Shown one piece after another: positions 1 to 11,403 of a DNA stretch of 64,000 nt. Each line of letters starts with the position of its first letter. Position 1 is the first letter of the stretch. The notes beneath the pieces were generated by a model. It was not told the DNA's origin, made no database searches, and worked only from the letters and a program-made list of their open reading frames with translations. Source of the DNA: Hyparrhenia diplandra (Eukaryota; Streptophyta; Magnoliopsida; Poales; Poaceae); assembly GCA_015847255.1 (NCBI GenBank), contig JADLZK010001327.1, forward strand, positions 186,001-250,000, written 5' to 3'. The translations under genes were made by a program, and so were the position numbers.

Positions 1-70
1 TGAATTCCGATCCGTGCTAGGTATAGACCCGGACCCGTTATGGACCTGGTCGAGTAGCCTCTGCACACTC

Positions 71-78
71 TATAAAAG
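71..78 (+). promoter_or_regulatory. TATA box of glutaredoxin gene 1
   Basis: TATAAAAG followed by GCAGCCACCCCT, about 150 bases before the start codon. The same TATA box plus GGCAGCCA context occurs before the genes at 22349 and 45996, so this core promoter is conserved among the CCMC copies. A GGACCC stretch just upstream is shared too. Confidence 0.8.
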
Positions 79-220
79 GCAGCCACCCCTGTGTGCTCCC
101 AGACCATCAGTTTACACATCGATCGATCTCCAAGTCCATCATCCAATCGACAGGTAGCAGCTTGTTGACGCACACAGAATTGAGAGTGAGTTTGGTTGCA
201 TTTGATAGAGGGGAAAACCA

Positions 221-535
221 ATGGAGCGCGTGATGAAGCTGGCCTCGGAGCGTGCGGTGGTGGTGTTCACGCTGAGCAGCTGCTGCATGTGCCACACGGT
301 GACGCGGCTGATGGCGGACCTGGGCGTGAACGCGCTGGTGCACGAGCTGGACAGCGACCCCAGGGGCAAGGACATGGAGCGCGCCCTGCACAAGATGCTG
401 GGAGGGAGGGGCCCCGCCGTCCCCGCCGTCTTCATCGGCGGCAAGCTCGTCGGCGGCACCAACAGGGTCATGTCGCTCCACCTCGCCGGCGAGCTCGTGC
501 CCATGCTCAAGAGCGCCGGGGCGCTCTGGTTGTAG
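221..535 (+). CDS. CC-type (class III, ROXY-like) glutaredoxin, CCMC active site, copy 1
   Basis: A complete intronless reading frame of 104 residues, the usual length of grass CC-type glutaredoxins. The thioredoxin-fold strand (AVVVFTLSS) leads into the active site C21-C22-M23-C24. The cis-proline stretch VPAVFIGG at 67-74 and GGTN at 78-81 form the predicted glutathione-binding side. Near the C terminus LVPML (92-96) resembles the L**LL motif and the protein ends ALWL. In the family, these C-terminal motifs contact TGA bZIP factors and are needed for ROXY function. The start is the first ATG after the TATA box and gives the N terminus MERVM seen in both other CCMC copies. It differs from the copy at 22349 at eight residues. 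GC-rich codons contrast with AT-rich flanks, normal for grasses. Likely nucleo-cytoplasmic; disulfide activity may be weak, as is typical of this class. Confidence 0.95.
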   Translation: MERVMKLASERAVVVFTLSSCCMCHTVTRLMADLGVNALVHELDSDPRGKDMERALHKMLGGRGPAVPAVFIGGKLVGGTNRVMSLHLAGELVPMLKSAGALWL

Positions 536-647
536 ACACCTGCTGTCGATGCTGATGCAGGGCAGCATGCGTGCGTGCGTGCGCGGGGAAAAAATAAATA
601 ATAAAGAGACTAAAAACAAGGTCAGTAGTGTGTGTGTGTACGTGTCA

Positions 648-716
648 AGGGCAGGTTTTTTTTTCCCGTCCTGTTCTTCTGAGTTACGGTCTGAGTCTGA
701 CAGGAATAACTAACTA
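648..716 (+). promoter_or_regulatory. conserved 3' UTR segment of CCMC glutaredoxin genes
   Basis: The order GGGCAGGTTTTT, then CCGTCCTGTTCTTCTGA, then GACAGGAATAACTA recurs at the same place 3' of all three CCMC copies (here, 22767-22820, 46414-46462). It holds a possible short CAGG/CCTG stem. Its retention while the surrounding sequence diverges suggests it lies in the mature 3' UTR. Function unknown; recent common ancestry may be enough to explain it. Confidence 0.5.
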
Positions 717-719
717 GGC

Positions 720-3690
720 AAACGTGGGCTTGCTAGCTTCATGCATGCCTTGTATTAGGAGCTAGCTAGTGAGCGAGTGTGTGACGGCGGCCTAGCTACG
801 TTTCTTGTTTCTTCTTTTTTCATGTTTCTGTGTCCTAATAACTTTGTAATGGCGGTGAGCGCGTGCGTGTGTACGGATGATATCCATGCATCGCCTTTTT
901 TTTCCATGGGCTTATGAATGAATATATATCAATATATATACATATATAATGTATATCAGAGAATTTATAAGAAGTAACCAGTATGCTCGATGACATTTTT
1001 TTTTTTTTGCGATAAGTATGTTCCATGACATGTGTTATGAATGTAAGCAGCAAAGTAAAATGGCTGTTTACAGTCCATAACATGCATTATGTATACATGG
1101 TGATACATCTTTGGTAGCCAACTTCGTTTTAACTTTTTTTTTAAAAAAAAAAACATGGTTTTGCTCATCCAAATATAGGCGAATACTTATTTGTGTCTCT
1201 GTTCTTGCATTTTTTTAGATTCATATTTTTTAGTTTTTCAAACTATCTCGGTGAAGACACACCCTGCTTGTCAAAATTGTAGAGCCCAACAAGGTCTAAA
1301 ACTTTCTAGTTGAAATGATTTTCATTTGGTATCATTTGGGAGCTGAAATATTTAGTACAACATTATGAAATGAGGATGGAAAAGATAGTACCCTATAAAT
1401 GTGCCGTAGGTCGTGAGCTCAAATCCTAAAATACACTCATTTTTTTTTTTTTTTGTTTTTTTAAAAAACCATTAATATAGTTGAATTTACTATTAATAAA
1501 AATATGTGTCTCTGAAAATCCTATTGAAAGTAGCATGCAACACTTTGGGTCTAAAATTTGCTTATGTAGAACCTCACTTAATTATATCCTCGGGACAGGG
1601 TGTTACACTGAAAATCCAACATATAATGTGATGGGGCCAAGGTTCCGATCCTTAGTCCGGTGGAGACAACTATATATCATTTTGGTGGAGATTATTGACA
1701 CAAAGATCCAGCTTTTAGATCACAAAGGCGATCCGAACCTTGCAACCTTAGCAAGCATGTCTTTTTCGGTTATCGGCCGTGTCACAATTTGGTTAACCTT
1801 GCCAACAAGAAGGATAATCTGCCTACGTGAAACGAATGACACAAGAAATAACTCAAAAGTATGCAACTCAAATGAAGTGACAATTGCAAATGAATGATTA
1901 TGTACTCGGTGTTGGGATTTCACAACCCATATGATGATGACTGTTCAAGACTGATTGATCTAAAGCAAACTCAAATCCTAACATGGGCGGTCATAAACTC
2001 AGTATATTGTCTAAGGGGCATGCATAACTTCTAGACACGCTTCGGATCCTAATGGGCCCAAAAGATGATACATGACCCAACGAACCAAAATATAGTGTCA
2101 CAACACCTTCTTTGGCGGATTATGGATCTTTTGACTTATTTTGATGATTCTCATTGATCAATGAAATTTTGAGGTGAAACAAACATCATGGATTAAATTA
2201 TGAAATTATCTTTTCATACATATGTGGATCATAAAAAACAGAGTCCATATGCATCTAGGGGCGTCCGTTTTACTATAGGTTGGTCCTAGAGGCTGAGGCA
2301 AACTCAAACTCGAGTTGGACTGGGCCTCTTGCTTGACTTGGATGTCCTTGCTGGTCTTCTTCACCTCAAACCTCTATTCATGTACTATATGATCCTCTCC
2401 AATGTTTCTAAGCATGATAACATCGATAGGTTGGAATCTTTTTTAAACTGTAAAAAGGATCACTTAAGAATGAACTTACCTCTAGATTTAATTGCCGCAT
2501 TCGACCTCTAGTCATTGGGACCTTGCATAGCGATTGGAGGATCAGTGGGTGCATCTAAAGGAGTAATGTCTCATCGCAATGTAACTAGTGCATATATATT
2601 TTAAAGAGCACATCAAATTTTTCTTTCCCAAGGGCACGGGAACTTTTCATATAGCCAAGCCATGGCATCGGACTATTTGATATGTTGTTGTGCCATGTGT
2701 GCATATGTTAAGAAGTGAAAACATTAATCACTTTATATGAAATTAAAGTCAACTTAAAAGAATCAATAGTGGGTCGAGAATAAAGAAAGAATGGGCAACA
2801 CTCTATATTATCTTGAAAAGTAACGTTATTTATTTTTTTTGATTATAAACGTCTTTATTGTCTGTCGGTTCCTCTGATCACATAGGTCGTTTTAAAGCAC
2901 TTGCCACAAATGGAACTAAAGTTCCACTTCCATAGCAATATCTTTCTTTTGCACGTTGGACCAGCGATGGCAGTGGCTAAGAATCATAGCATGATAGTTG
3001 TATTATATACTCATTTTCAGAAGCCACAATGTAAGTTTAATAAAATTCTAATCAAATCAAGATGTAGCAGAAGGATCTGCATCATTTAAACAAGATTAAT
3101 AAGAATGCATGAGTAGCAACTAATTGGCCGAATGAAAGCTGGCCAGACATAAAGTTTATATATGCATGCATATTGCCTAAATTAACCTTCACATATACAG
3201 TACTACCTATATATCTGTCCTAAAAAGGTGCAGTTCAAACTCCATATTTATTCAAAATTTATAAGCTTAACTACATCAGACTTTCCCATCTTCACGTATA
3301 TATGAGCAAATATATATGCAGCTACAACTTAGATAATACTGTAGTCCGTTGTCGCAGCCCTCCATGTAGTACTGGAATGTCACCAGAGACATGAGGAGTC
3401 ATGTAGACGATGTGCTCCCCAAAAATCAAATAACTCATCATCTCACTCGTGCAAGTTCGCAGCAGACGTCAGGTGGGTATGCGAGAGGTGTGTTCATGAG
3501 ACAAGCAAGGGACATGGTGGAGGAGGTGCAATAGTTGGGGGTTGAACCTAGGCATTATATTACTTCCTTTGATAGATAGTAGCTGCCATGTATTACTCGG
3601 GCAAGTGTTGTAATGAATCCATGATGGGTCAACTAATCATGTATATGGCAGTAATTAGATGAACTGAATATCACTGCGGTTTCAGCCAAT
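720..3690. other. AT-rich spacer of unit 1, partly shared with units 2 and 3
   Basis: No coding sequence is supported; the short open frames lack codon bias and homologues. Stretches near 2640-2990 align with about 23520-23700 and with 49320-49650, so this is the duplicated spacer between the CCMC and CPMC genes. The stretch 1200-2500 has no recognised counterpart in the window and may be an old insertion. Confidence 0.5.
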
Positions 3691-4234
3691 TTTAGCCAAA
3701 ACTGGTTCATGACCTAATTATTACTACCGGTTCATGACTAAAACTGGCAGTGATGACCAGAATATTATTGTTGATGGTCCTATCACCGCTGATTTTAGCC
3801 AAATACCAACAGTAATAGGTGCATCGAACTCCTATACCCGACTTCGATAAACCGATATGGCTAAAAGGTCTCCACTTTCGCCCGAAATCTCACTTTGCAA
3901 CCAAAAGAAAGAAAGGGTGCTTTGGCGGAGAACGTTCGCAAGGGCGAGAAGACACGGGCCTTGAGGGCAACCGGCGAAAGAGAAGAAAGCAGCGTGAAAC
4001 CCTTTTTCGATAAGGGCGAAAAGGGTGCATTGAAAGCAGCGTTCTGACTTGGCCATTTTGTCATTGCGCAAAGGCCTTTGAATTCGGTGGTGTCTTTGTT
4101 CGGATGGTGGTGGGTCGCGATAGGGGGGTGCGGAACCCTAGTTCTGCCCCAGCGAACCCATCACTATCCTCGTAGTCCCTAAAGCTAGAGTTGGCGGTCC
4201 CCTGAAGTTGGAAGCAACTGTTGGAGCTTTTCGC
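3691..4234. other. insertion-derived sequence left of the solo LTR
   Basis: Carries repeated inverted pieces built on ACTGGTTCATGAC and TTTTAGCCAAA near 3680-3810, then GGGCGA-containing repeats near 3940-4030. It is absent from the paralogous spacers of units 2 and 3, so it belongs to a transposon that was later split by the solo LTR at 4240. Family not identified. Confidence 0.35.
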
Positions 4235-4239
4235 CAAAG

Positions 4240-6341
4240 TGAAAGTCTCTAGTTTGGTTTTGGCTAATTGATGAAACCCTAGGACTAACCTCTATGCTAA
4301 GTGGTTGAATTAGTTGAGGTGGTTTTAGCAAAGTGATCATGGTGGATGGGCGATGACGATCCAAAAGATTGATCAAGTGCTCGTGTTTTGAAAAAGGAAG
4401 AGAAAAAACAAAATCCTATGGGCTCAAGGCAAAGGTATAATATAGGATTTTTGTTTTGCGGTCAAGACGCAATAGAGTGCGTGGATCAGATTTAGGATAG
4501 ATAACCGCACTTATAAAGAGGGAAATCTTTAATTGCAATGGTTATCTAGTGCCACTAAATGTGAGTCTCATTTGCATATAATTATCGCTTAGTGACATGG
4601 TAAGAGAATGCACGAGAATAATCGAAAAATTATTTGTGAAGTTAGCACTTAAAGGATAAGAAAAAGAGGGAGAGAGTATGGGCAATGTTGTCTGTGCTAT
4701 CCTGTCTGTGCATTCAGAGAAGTAAGCGACGTGGCCGGACCAAGAATCAAAACCAGAGGGATGCGCGTGGAGGCCGGCCTGCATGCACTGCCTAAAATAG
4801 CAGAGGAGCATTGCGTTTCCTGCGTGTGCCGTCCACTTGAGCAGGACGAGCTGCATGGCAGCCAGGAGCAAGTGCGTTGTCCTCCATTCTTTTGATGCTG
4901 CTATTCTTGCCGTGAGAAGAGAGAAAAAGGACATGGGGGCCACTTGCATGCATGCATTTGACTTTGAAAGAGAGAAGCGATGTGCTGCTGCTTGTCCTTT
5001 GCCACCGTGAGAGTGAAATGGACCTGCCCTGCATGCCTTTGTCGTCCACTCATTGGCTTGAGAGAGAGCGAGGGTCCTGCTTGTGGACCTCAGCTGCTGT
5101 GCGCTGTCGATGTCCTCTTGGTTGCTTGAGTGGGGGCCCGCCGATCAGCCAAGGGAGAGAGAATGTGTGAGGAGGGCTGCTGCCGCTGCTACTTCGCTGC
5201 TGGCTCATTAGCTTGCGCTCGTCTCGTTGTTTCCTGCTTGGCGTGCGCCGCCGTCGTCTGTTTCCTGCCGTTGGGGAGAGCCAGAGCCAGTGCGTGGGGG
5301 AGCTGCTCCCGACCGTTGGAGACCAAGCCAGGGCAGCGAGCTGGTTAAGGCCTTCGGGCCCTGCTCTTCTTTCCTCTCTCCCGGTTAGCACACTGAAACA
5401 ACTCTCTCTTATTCTCTTTCACTCAAACCCTAGAAGAGAAGAGCTCAATCTTCCCTCTCTCACTCCATTGATTTGAGCCCAAATTAAGTGAGAGAGCAAG
5501 CTCTAGAGATCGATTTGAGAGCTCCAAGAAAATCCCCTCCCTCTCCTCTCCTAGCTTGTTGCTCATTTGAGAGTGGATTTGGGGAAACCCTAGTGTTCAT
5601 GCATTTGTGATTCATATTTGTGGCACTAGGCGATTCTTTTGCAATTGTGGATTTCTTATTTCTCTTGGAGAGCACCACTCCTAGACGGTTTGGTGATTGT
5701 TGGAGAAGTTGGGAAGAGAAGGGGATTGTTCTTGCCCACCTCCCGGTGATTTGTGAGGGGTTTGTGATCTTCGCGGAGTGCCAAATTGATACTTTAGTGG
5801 ATTGCGGCGTGTCATTGAGTTACCTATCTTTGGTGTGGTGTCAAGAGGGCCTTTCCTTGATCCACCAAAGAGACGGTCGACACAACCGGAGACTAGCTTG
5901 AGGGTGCTCAAGTGAACTCGGGTGAACAAATCAAGTGTCATCTTTGTGATTGATTGTCTCCCCGGTGATTGGCTTTATATTGTGATATCATCTTAGGTGA
6001 TTGGATTGACTTACCTCTACGTGTGGGTATATCACTTCTATTCCTACCTTGCATTTACATTGAAATATATATATTGTGCTTGTGTAGAATTGCTAGTTGA
6101 GTAGCTTACTAGAATTGTGTAGTGTAATTTATCTTGCTCATCTAGTTGGTAAAGTAGTGACATAGCAATTGTGTGAATTAGAGATTGTAAATCCTAGAAT
6201 TGCTATTAGGTGGCTTTGCCGACAAGTAGAGCTAAAACAACCGCATTTACGCTTTGTTATTGTCTAACAAATTGCTCTAGTAAATTTGTAGAAATTTTTA
6301 TTAAGCTATTCACCCCCCCTCTAGCCATTTAGGACCTTACA
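4240..6341 (+). mobile_element. solo LTR of a SIRE/Maximus-type Copia retrotransposon
   Basis: Starts TGAAAGTCTCTAGTTTGG and ends CCTTACA, thus TG...CA. It is flanked on both sides by the 5-bp direct repeat CAAAG (4235-4239 and 6342-6346). The beginning and the C-rich end (TTCACCCCCCCTCTAGCC) are characteristic of grass SIRE-type LTRs. No primer-binding site, internal coding region or second LTR is present. About 2.1 kb is long but normal for this lineage. A solo LTR with intact target duplication indicates recombination between two LTRs of one inserted element. It lies between the first CCMC and CPMC genes and accounts for about half of the extra length there relative to unit 2. Confidence 0.8.
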
Positions 6342-6346
6342 CAAAG

Positions 6347-7020
6347 GCAGATCCAGGGGCAGGGAAGGACGTGGCGAAGGGGCTGATTTGGTGGGCGAGA
6401 AGAGGTGGTGGCGCTTACATGGCTATCTAGGGGAGGAAGCCGTGCGGGGGGCTGAGAGGGGTGCTCGACCCCGAAAGCCGTACCTCTGTGGAGATGGTGG
6501 CAGTGAGGACACAGTATACTAAGGGTCGCGAAGACAGGGAGGGCTCGACGCCTTGCTCTACTCCACGATACGTGCGGTTGGGGGTATCACAGAAGCCGTG
6601 TGAGGAAGAAAGAGGCCACAACCTGCTAGTGGGCTCAAGTGGGAGGAAAATTGGCAGCTTGGCGAGGGGGAGGAGAAAAGTCACGGATGGACCGAGAGGA
6701 GCCAGAATGAGCGCCGCAAGAAATGGATGCCTATCCTAATTTGAGGGCTTGGCCCTAGAGCCCTAGGAATGAAGGGTCAGAGGGGAAAATTGAGGGGGGC
6801 TTCAAATTTGAGGTCGCGTGGTCTTTAGAAATAGATTGGCTTCAAGTAGGGTCCCTTGCTGGAGCTACATATGCTCAAGTAAGGAGTTTAACGTGAAGAC
6901 ATAATTTAGTCATGATATTTTATAAAAATACATAATTAAAAAGATGTGTTCCCCAAAACAATTTAATAAAAAGAAAATAAACGATAGAGACAGTATTATG
7001 TGTTATAGTACTTGTCATTT
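6347..7020. other. insertion remnant right of the solo LTR
   Basis: Moderately GC-rich to about 6880, without a recognised protein. It is the continuation, after the CAAAG duplication, of the sequence interrupted by the solo LTR, and has no counterpart in units 2 or 3. The open frames at 6427-6739 overlap on both strands and show no homology I recognise. Confidence 0.35.
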
Positions 7021-7180
7021 TTAGCGTGCAATGCACACGTCGTGGAAGATATATCCTTATTCCCATTGCGCAACGTATCTCTCTCTCTCTCTCTCTAGAT
7101 ATCTCTGCGAATCTCTGTCCTCTCTATCTCACACAAGCATCCACAATTCTCCACTTCCTCTATATGATTCGGATGCACGC

Positions 7181-7187
7181 TATAAAG
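7181..7187 (+). promoter_or_regulatory. TATA box of glutaredoxin gene 2
   Basis: TATAAAG in the context GGATGCACGC-TATAAA, repeated at 25268 before the paralogous CPMC gene. A CT-rich run (7079-7096) lies upstream and a leader with repeated CACACAACCACGCAC stretches follows. Confidence 0.75.
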
Positions 7188-7327
7188 GGGCCTCAGAGCC
7201 TGCACTCGCAAAAAGCACACAACCACGCACAAACACTTCAGCACACAACGACGCACACTAGCTAGCTACTAGAGCTCAGTGTTCTCAAGGCAGCTGGACC
7301 AAGAAGCTAGCCACGAAGAAAAAGGCC

Positions 7328-7642
7328 ATGGCAGAGAGGGTATCGAGACTGTCGACCGAGAAGGCGGTGGTGATCTTCACGACGAGCCAGTGCCCGATGT
7401 GCCACACGGTGTCGAGCCTCTTCTACGAGCTCGGCGTGTGCGCGGCGGTGCACGAGCTCGACAAGGACCCGCGCGGCCGCGAGATGGAGCGGGAGCTGGC
7501 TCGCCGCCTCGGACGCGCACCGCCTGTCCCCGCCGTCTTCATCGGCGGCAAGCTCGTCGGCTCCACCGACAAGATCATGTCACTGCACCTCGCCGGCAAG
7601 CTCGTGCCCATGCTGAAGGGTGCCGGTGCCATATGGCTCTGA
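7328..7642 (+). CDS. CC-type-like glutaredoxin with CPMC active site, copy 1
   Basis: Intronless, 104 residues. Active site C22-P23-M24-C25 follows AVVIFTTSQ. The VPAVFIGG cis-proline/glutathione region, LVPML and the C-terminal AIWL tail tie it to the plant CC-type (class III) group even though the second active-site residue is proline, as in classical CPYC glutaredoxins. An extra cysteine sits at 38. The ATG follows AAAAAGGCC and gives the same N terminus (MAERVSRLS) as the copy at 25410, from which it differs at only four residues (16, 39, 48, 49). Same strand and same promoter layout as its CCMC neighbour, but its leader and 3' UTR are of a separate type, so the two subtypes diverged before the unit was duplicated. 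Confidence 0.95.
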   Translation: MAERVSRLSTEKAVVIFTTSQCPMCHTVSSLFYELGVCAAVHELDKDPRGREMERELARRLGRAPPVPAVFIGGKLVGSTDKIMSLHLAGKLVPMLKGAGAIWL

Positions 7643-9039
7643 AGCCATCGGTCCATCCCCCATCCAAATCAATCGCCCTCGAACCCCCCATTTTGCTGGG
7701 TTTATATACATAAATTTGCGGCTTGCATGCATGCAAATCAAGCTATAGAGTGTGTGTGCTCACAAGTATGATTGAGGTACCTCTACCTATCTTGACCGTC
7801 TGATAACAAAGCAGAGACGGCTAGGATTTTCACCGGTGGGGGCCAAATCCTTATGCCAAAATACATACATAGTATCCATGAAGAATATACGAGGAAAGAT
7901 TTGTGTTACGGCTAGTGTAACCACTAGCTGGGCTAAAAAGGGGAGCAATGACTATCATGACATTGAATATAATTGGACATGTATAACGCTACCCACTTTC
8001 CAGCTTTTTTCAATGAGGTGTGATTTTTGAATTACCACAACCGATATATATGTTACACGGCTTAAAAACATTTTTTTTTAAAATTGCCTTTCATTTTAGC
8101 CAGAGATGCCTCTCTATCAGGAATCGCCTCTAGAATGGTATATAAACTTGCCTGTCTATATAAATCCATTTTTAAAGAAGGTGGGATTTCCAGCTGTCTT
8201 TAAAAATGGAGAAATGAAGATTTGTAGAGATGGCTAGAAACGTCCTAGACTAAAGTTGTAGTACTCGAAAAGACCTGTTGTAGTTGCCAATTTTTCATTT
8301 AAAGTTATTTGAAGTCCAAAAATTCTATTTTTAAAGCACAAACATTGAAATACATTTTTTATGAAATTTTAAAAAGTACCTTGGATAGAGAATCACATAT
8401 ACCAAAATTGTTGTACTCAAAGAGATCTAAAATTTTTTTGATCCAAACTTTTATCATTTTAATTTATTTGTGGTCTCAAATATGCACTATAATACTTGTT
8501 AAAGTGAATACAAAAGGATTTTATCACCACAAGTGTTTTTGAGGTGAAGTTGTAAGAAAAGGAAACGCCCGAGACTTGAGATTTTTGAGTTCAATTTTCC
8601 ATTGTGGCACACATGTGTATTTAATCAAGACTTACGACGCGCGATCGCAATGGTTTCTCTCAGGGTCAATATCCATTTTCTATTCTTTAGCCTGATTTGC
8701 AAATTATACAAAAGTTTTTTTCTAGAGTCAGCTAGATTCCAGCATGTCTCTTGAAATCGATAAATAGGGACCACACTGAATACCCACCTTTAGAATTCAC
8801 ATGTAAAGGTGGAGCAAAACAGGCCGCCTCTACAACAAACCCATTTCAACCACATTTGAAAAAGCTTTCCAGAGTAACGTACATACGCAAAATAGTAAAA
8901 CTAGTAAAAAAATCTAAGGTGATTATTTTAGCCCTTCTTAAATAAAACTTTATAATTAATCCCTCATAAACAACATTTTTGGTCACGTCATGCGCCTTGG
9001 CAAAAACCATGCTACCGCACTAGTGCATGTGGCGCAAAA
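7643..9039. other. spacer after CPMC gene 1, homologous to 28696-30900
   Basis: No gene seen. Segments such as CTCACAAGTATGAT.GAGGTAC and GACGGCTAGGATTTT near 7760-7840 recur at 28745-28815, and further matches continue to about 9030, showing this is duplicated spacer. Open frames do not stay open in the paralogue. Confidence 0.6.
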
Positions 9040-9307
9040 GCATCTCCAAGAGATTAGCCAAAATAATTATCTAAATTTACTAATTTAGCTATTCTCTAAA
9101 ATGGATCTTACTTAAAAAAAACAAAACTACTTCAACAGACTATCTAAATTGAGATGCATGAGGTAGGCTATCCAAAAGTAGAGAGTGAATGTGATGGGAT
9201 AGAGAGCTAGTAAATTTGGAGAGTTGTTTATAGAGTAGACGTTTTTCCTTTAACAATAACAACATTTGCCTTTAGAAAACGATTTAGCTAATCCCTTGAA
9301 GATGCTC
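9040..9307. mobile_element. MITE with GCATCTCCAAGAGATTAGC termini
   Basis: Terminal inverted repeats: left GCATCTCCAAGAGATTAGCC, right reads as the reverse complement (GGCTAAT..CTTGAAGATGC type, slightly diverged). The paralogous spacer near 30910 lacks it, confirming insertion. About 268 bp, no coding. Same termini family as 10037-10312 and the outer element at 37720-38826. Superfamily not certain. Confidence 0.65.
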
Positions 9308-10036
9308 TTGACCAGCCAAACGTGGTAGAGGCGTGGGTTCTCCCTTGCCACGCCATGCCACTATTATGAATTTTTTTTTTTTTTTTTTGGCATTTTCCTT
9401 GTCACAATAGAGGAAGTTATCATCGACTTATGGCATTTCTCTAGATTGTCATAATAACCAGCATATAGTTGCTATAGCGATAAATAGCAAAATGGGTCAA
9501 AAAACATAACTAACGCCAAATCAAAATCTCATAAACTAGTACACCAAAATAATATGATCAAATGTTACTGTCACAACCGATCTAAAATTAGCACTAAGCG
9601 AAAGACAATGTGTTTTAACGTAATATATTAGTCTCAAATATCACATTCCAAAATTTCAATTTTTGAAATGTGAATAAGTAACCCTAACATAGAATTGTTT
9701 TTGGCATTTTTCAAATTTTCTCACCATTTTTATGCATTCGTCACGCTCTAAAATATTTAAAATTTTTATGTGAATAGAAACTAATATGAACCATTATATT
9801 TTATCAAGTATTTAGTTTAACACATAATTTTTTCAGTTAAGTGTATGAATTGTAGTATCTTTGCATTAATGCTGATGCATTTGAGTTTTTTTTTGAATTT
9901 ACTAGGAACTTTTTGGACCACATTTGAATGATATTCAATGAGTTTGCAATTCCAAGAAATGAAACAAAGATTAATTTTTTTCACCTATCTAACCCAATGT
10001 GAACCAATTTCGCTTGGCGTAAAGAAGCACTATTTA
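9308..10036. other. duplicated spacer, homologous to 32220-32700
   Basis: Matches such as TTTCTCTAGATTGTC.TAATAAC and ACATAACTAACGCCAAA.CAAAAT link 9360-9700 with 32220-32560. Noncoding. Confidence 0.6.
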
Positions 10037-10312
10037 GAGCATGTCCAAGAAACTAGTCAAAAAGACTAGCCAAATTTCTTGTTTTAGCTACTCTCTAAAC
10101 TAGAGTTGATAACAAAATACTAAAGTACCCCAAGAGACTATGTAAAAGATGGCTAGTGAGGTAGGCTCTCCAAGAATTGAGAGCGGAGGTAGAGGGATGA
10201 AGAGCTAGCCAATTTGGAGAGTCATGTAAAGAGTCTATTGAGTATGTATTTTCTTAATAATAGCTAAATTTAGCTTTATAAAACTATTTGGCTAGTCTCT
10301 TGGACATGCTCT
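10037..10312. mobile_element. MITE with AGAGCATGTCCAAGA termini
   Basis: Left terminus AGAGCATGTCCAAGAAACTAG and right terminus CTAGTCTCTTGGACATGCTCT are near-perfect inverted repeats. About 276 bp, AT-rich, noncoding. Closely related in termini to the MITE at 9040. Confidence 0.7.
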
Positions 10313-10399
10313 TAGGGTCACGTCCAACCCCTCCTCTTCTCGTCTCATCCAACTACACTCATACCCTCACTCTTCTCACTGTACCACAGCCAATCCACA

Positions 10400-11075
10400 G
10401 CGTCTCCGAATTGGTCGCTATAAGCCGCTATATATTTTCAGAATCGGTCACTATAACGTTATAGTGATCGATGTATAAGTCGTTGTAAGTGGTGTCGCTA
10501 TAAGTCTATAGCATCTGATCGAGTCTATAGTGACTGATAGTTCAATGCAAAATCTATAGTGGCCAATGATCCGTCGCATATTTTAGCATCCGATGATTTG
10601 AGGGTATAAAACTTTGTAGCGATCAATAATCTATCCCTATGAACTGGCACAATTATATATAATTTTAATTACATATTAACCAGATTTCATACCCAATAAA
10701 CATCCATAACATGTGAGCAAAGAGGGAGGATCCAGCCCAAATACGGAGGCAGGGACAGCGAGCTTCGCGGGCAATAGACTCTGGCTGGTGGGCCACATAA
10801 ATTCAGTATATGTGAATGGGTCGGGCTGAGTGCGCTAGGAATGAAAATGGGCTATAAGGACGGATTATTGACTCTAAGATTTGTTTATAGCGACCGATGG
10901 TTTGAGGCAAACGGCTAAAAATATGTAGCGACCGGTGTTCCATTGGTACGAATAAAAATAGCGTCCGATAATCTGTTATAAAGTTATATATAGCGTCCAA
11001 TTATTAGACGTTAACATTACGTTTTAGCGACCGTTGTCTGACGTTATAGATTGGTCATTGTGGTATAGTGTCTAT
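10400..11075. repeat. noncoding element with internal TATAGTGACCGAT-like subrepeats
   Basis: A core reading TATAGYGACCGAT or its reverse (ATCGGTCACTATA type) occurs about a dozen times in both orientations, including both ends (TTGGTCGCTATAA near 10415, TTATAGATTGGTCATT near 11046). No coding potential. Looks like a non-autonomous foldback or terminal-repeat transposon; exact ends and target duplication not resolved. Confidence 0.45.
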
Positions 11076-11258
11076 TGGAATTATTTAGAGCAAAAACATT
11101 GAAATCCAGTTACTTTTGTCAAGGACACCGCATACATTATTTTATTTATTGTCTCCGATATGAAGACAACAAAGTTGAGAAAATGTCGCTTTTGCCTTGT
11201 TCTTCATAGATTTAAGAAAAGCGCCGCTAAAAATAGATTTTTAGAGAACCATTCCTTC

Positions 11259-11403
11259 CACTACCGGAAACAGCACTTTTGCCGTGACGACAGCTTTTCT
11301 TTGCCGAGTGCTGACGCCGGCACTCGACAAACTCGGCAAAGAGGCATTTGCCGATTATTTTTTCCGAGTGTTCTTTGCCGAATGCGAGCTGTGTCCAGTA
11401 GTG
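11259..11403. mobile_element. miniature CACTA element
   Basis: Left end CACTACCGGAAACAGC, right end the inverse of CACTACTGGACACAGC, flanked by the 3-bp target duplication TTC (11256-11258, 11404-11406). Inside are the TTTGCCGAGTGC-type subterminal repeats of the large CACTA element at 13125, so it is a 145-bp deletion derivative that could be moved by that family. A diverged local duplicate of the flanks at about 11925-12036 lacks the insertion. Confidence 0.85.

Noticed and set aside
107..619. Minus-strand open frame of 170 codons over glutaredoxin gene 1
   Set aside because: It mirrors the GC-rich coding strand; equivalent antisense frames occur over every copy and none matches a known protein.
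7279..7713. Plus-strand open frame overlapping glutaredoxin gene 2 in another frame
   Set aside because: Arginine/alanine-rich shadow frame caused by high GC at third positions; the real frame has all glutaredoxin motifs.
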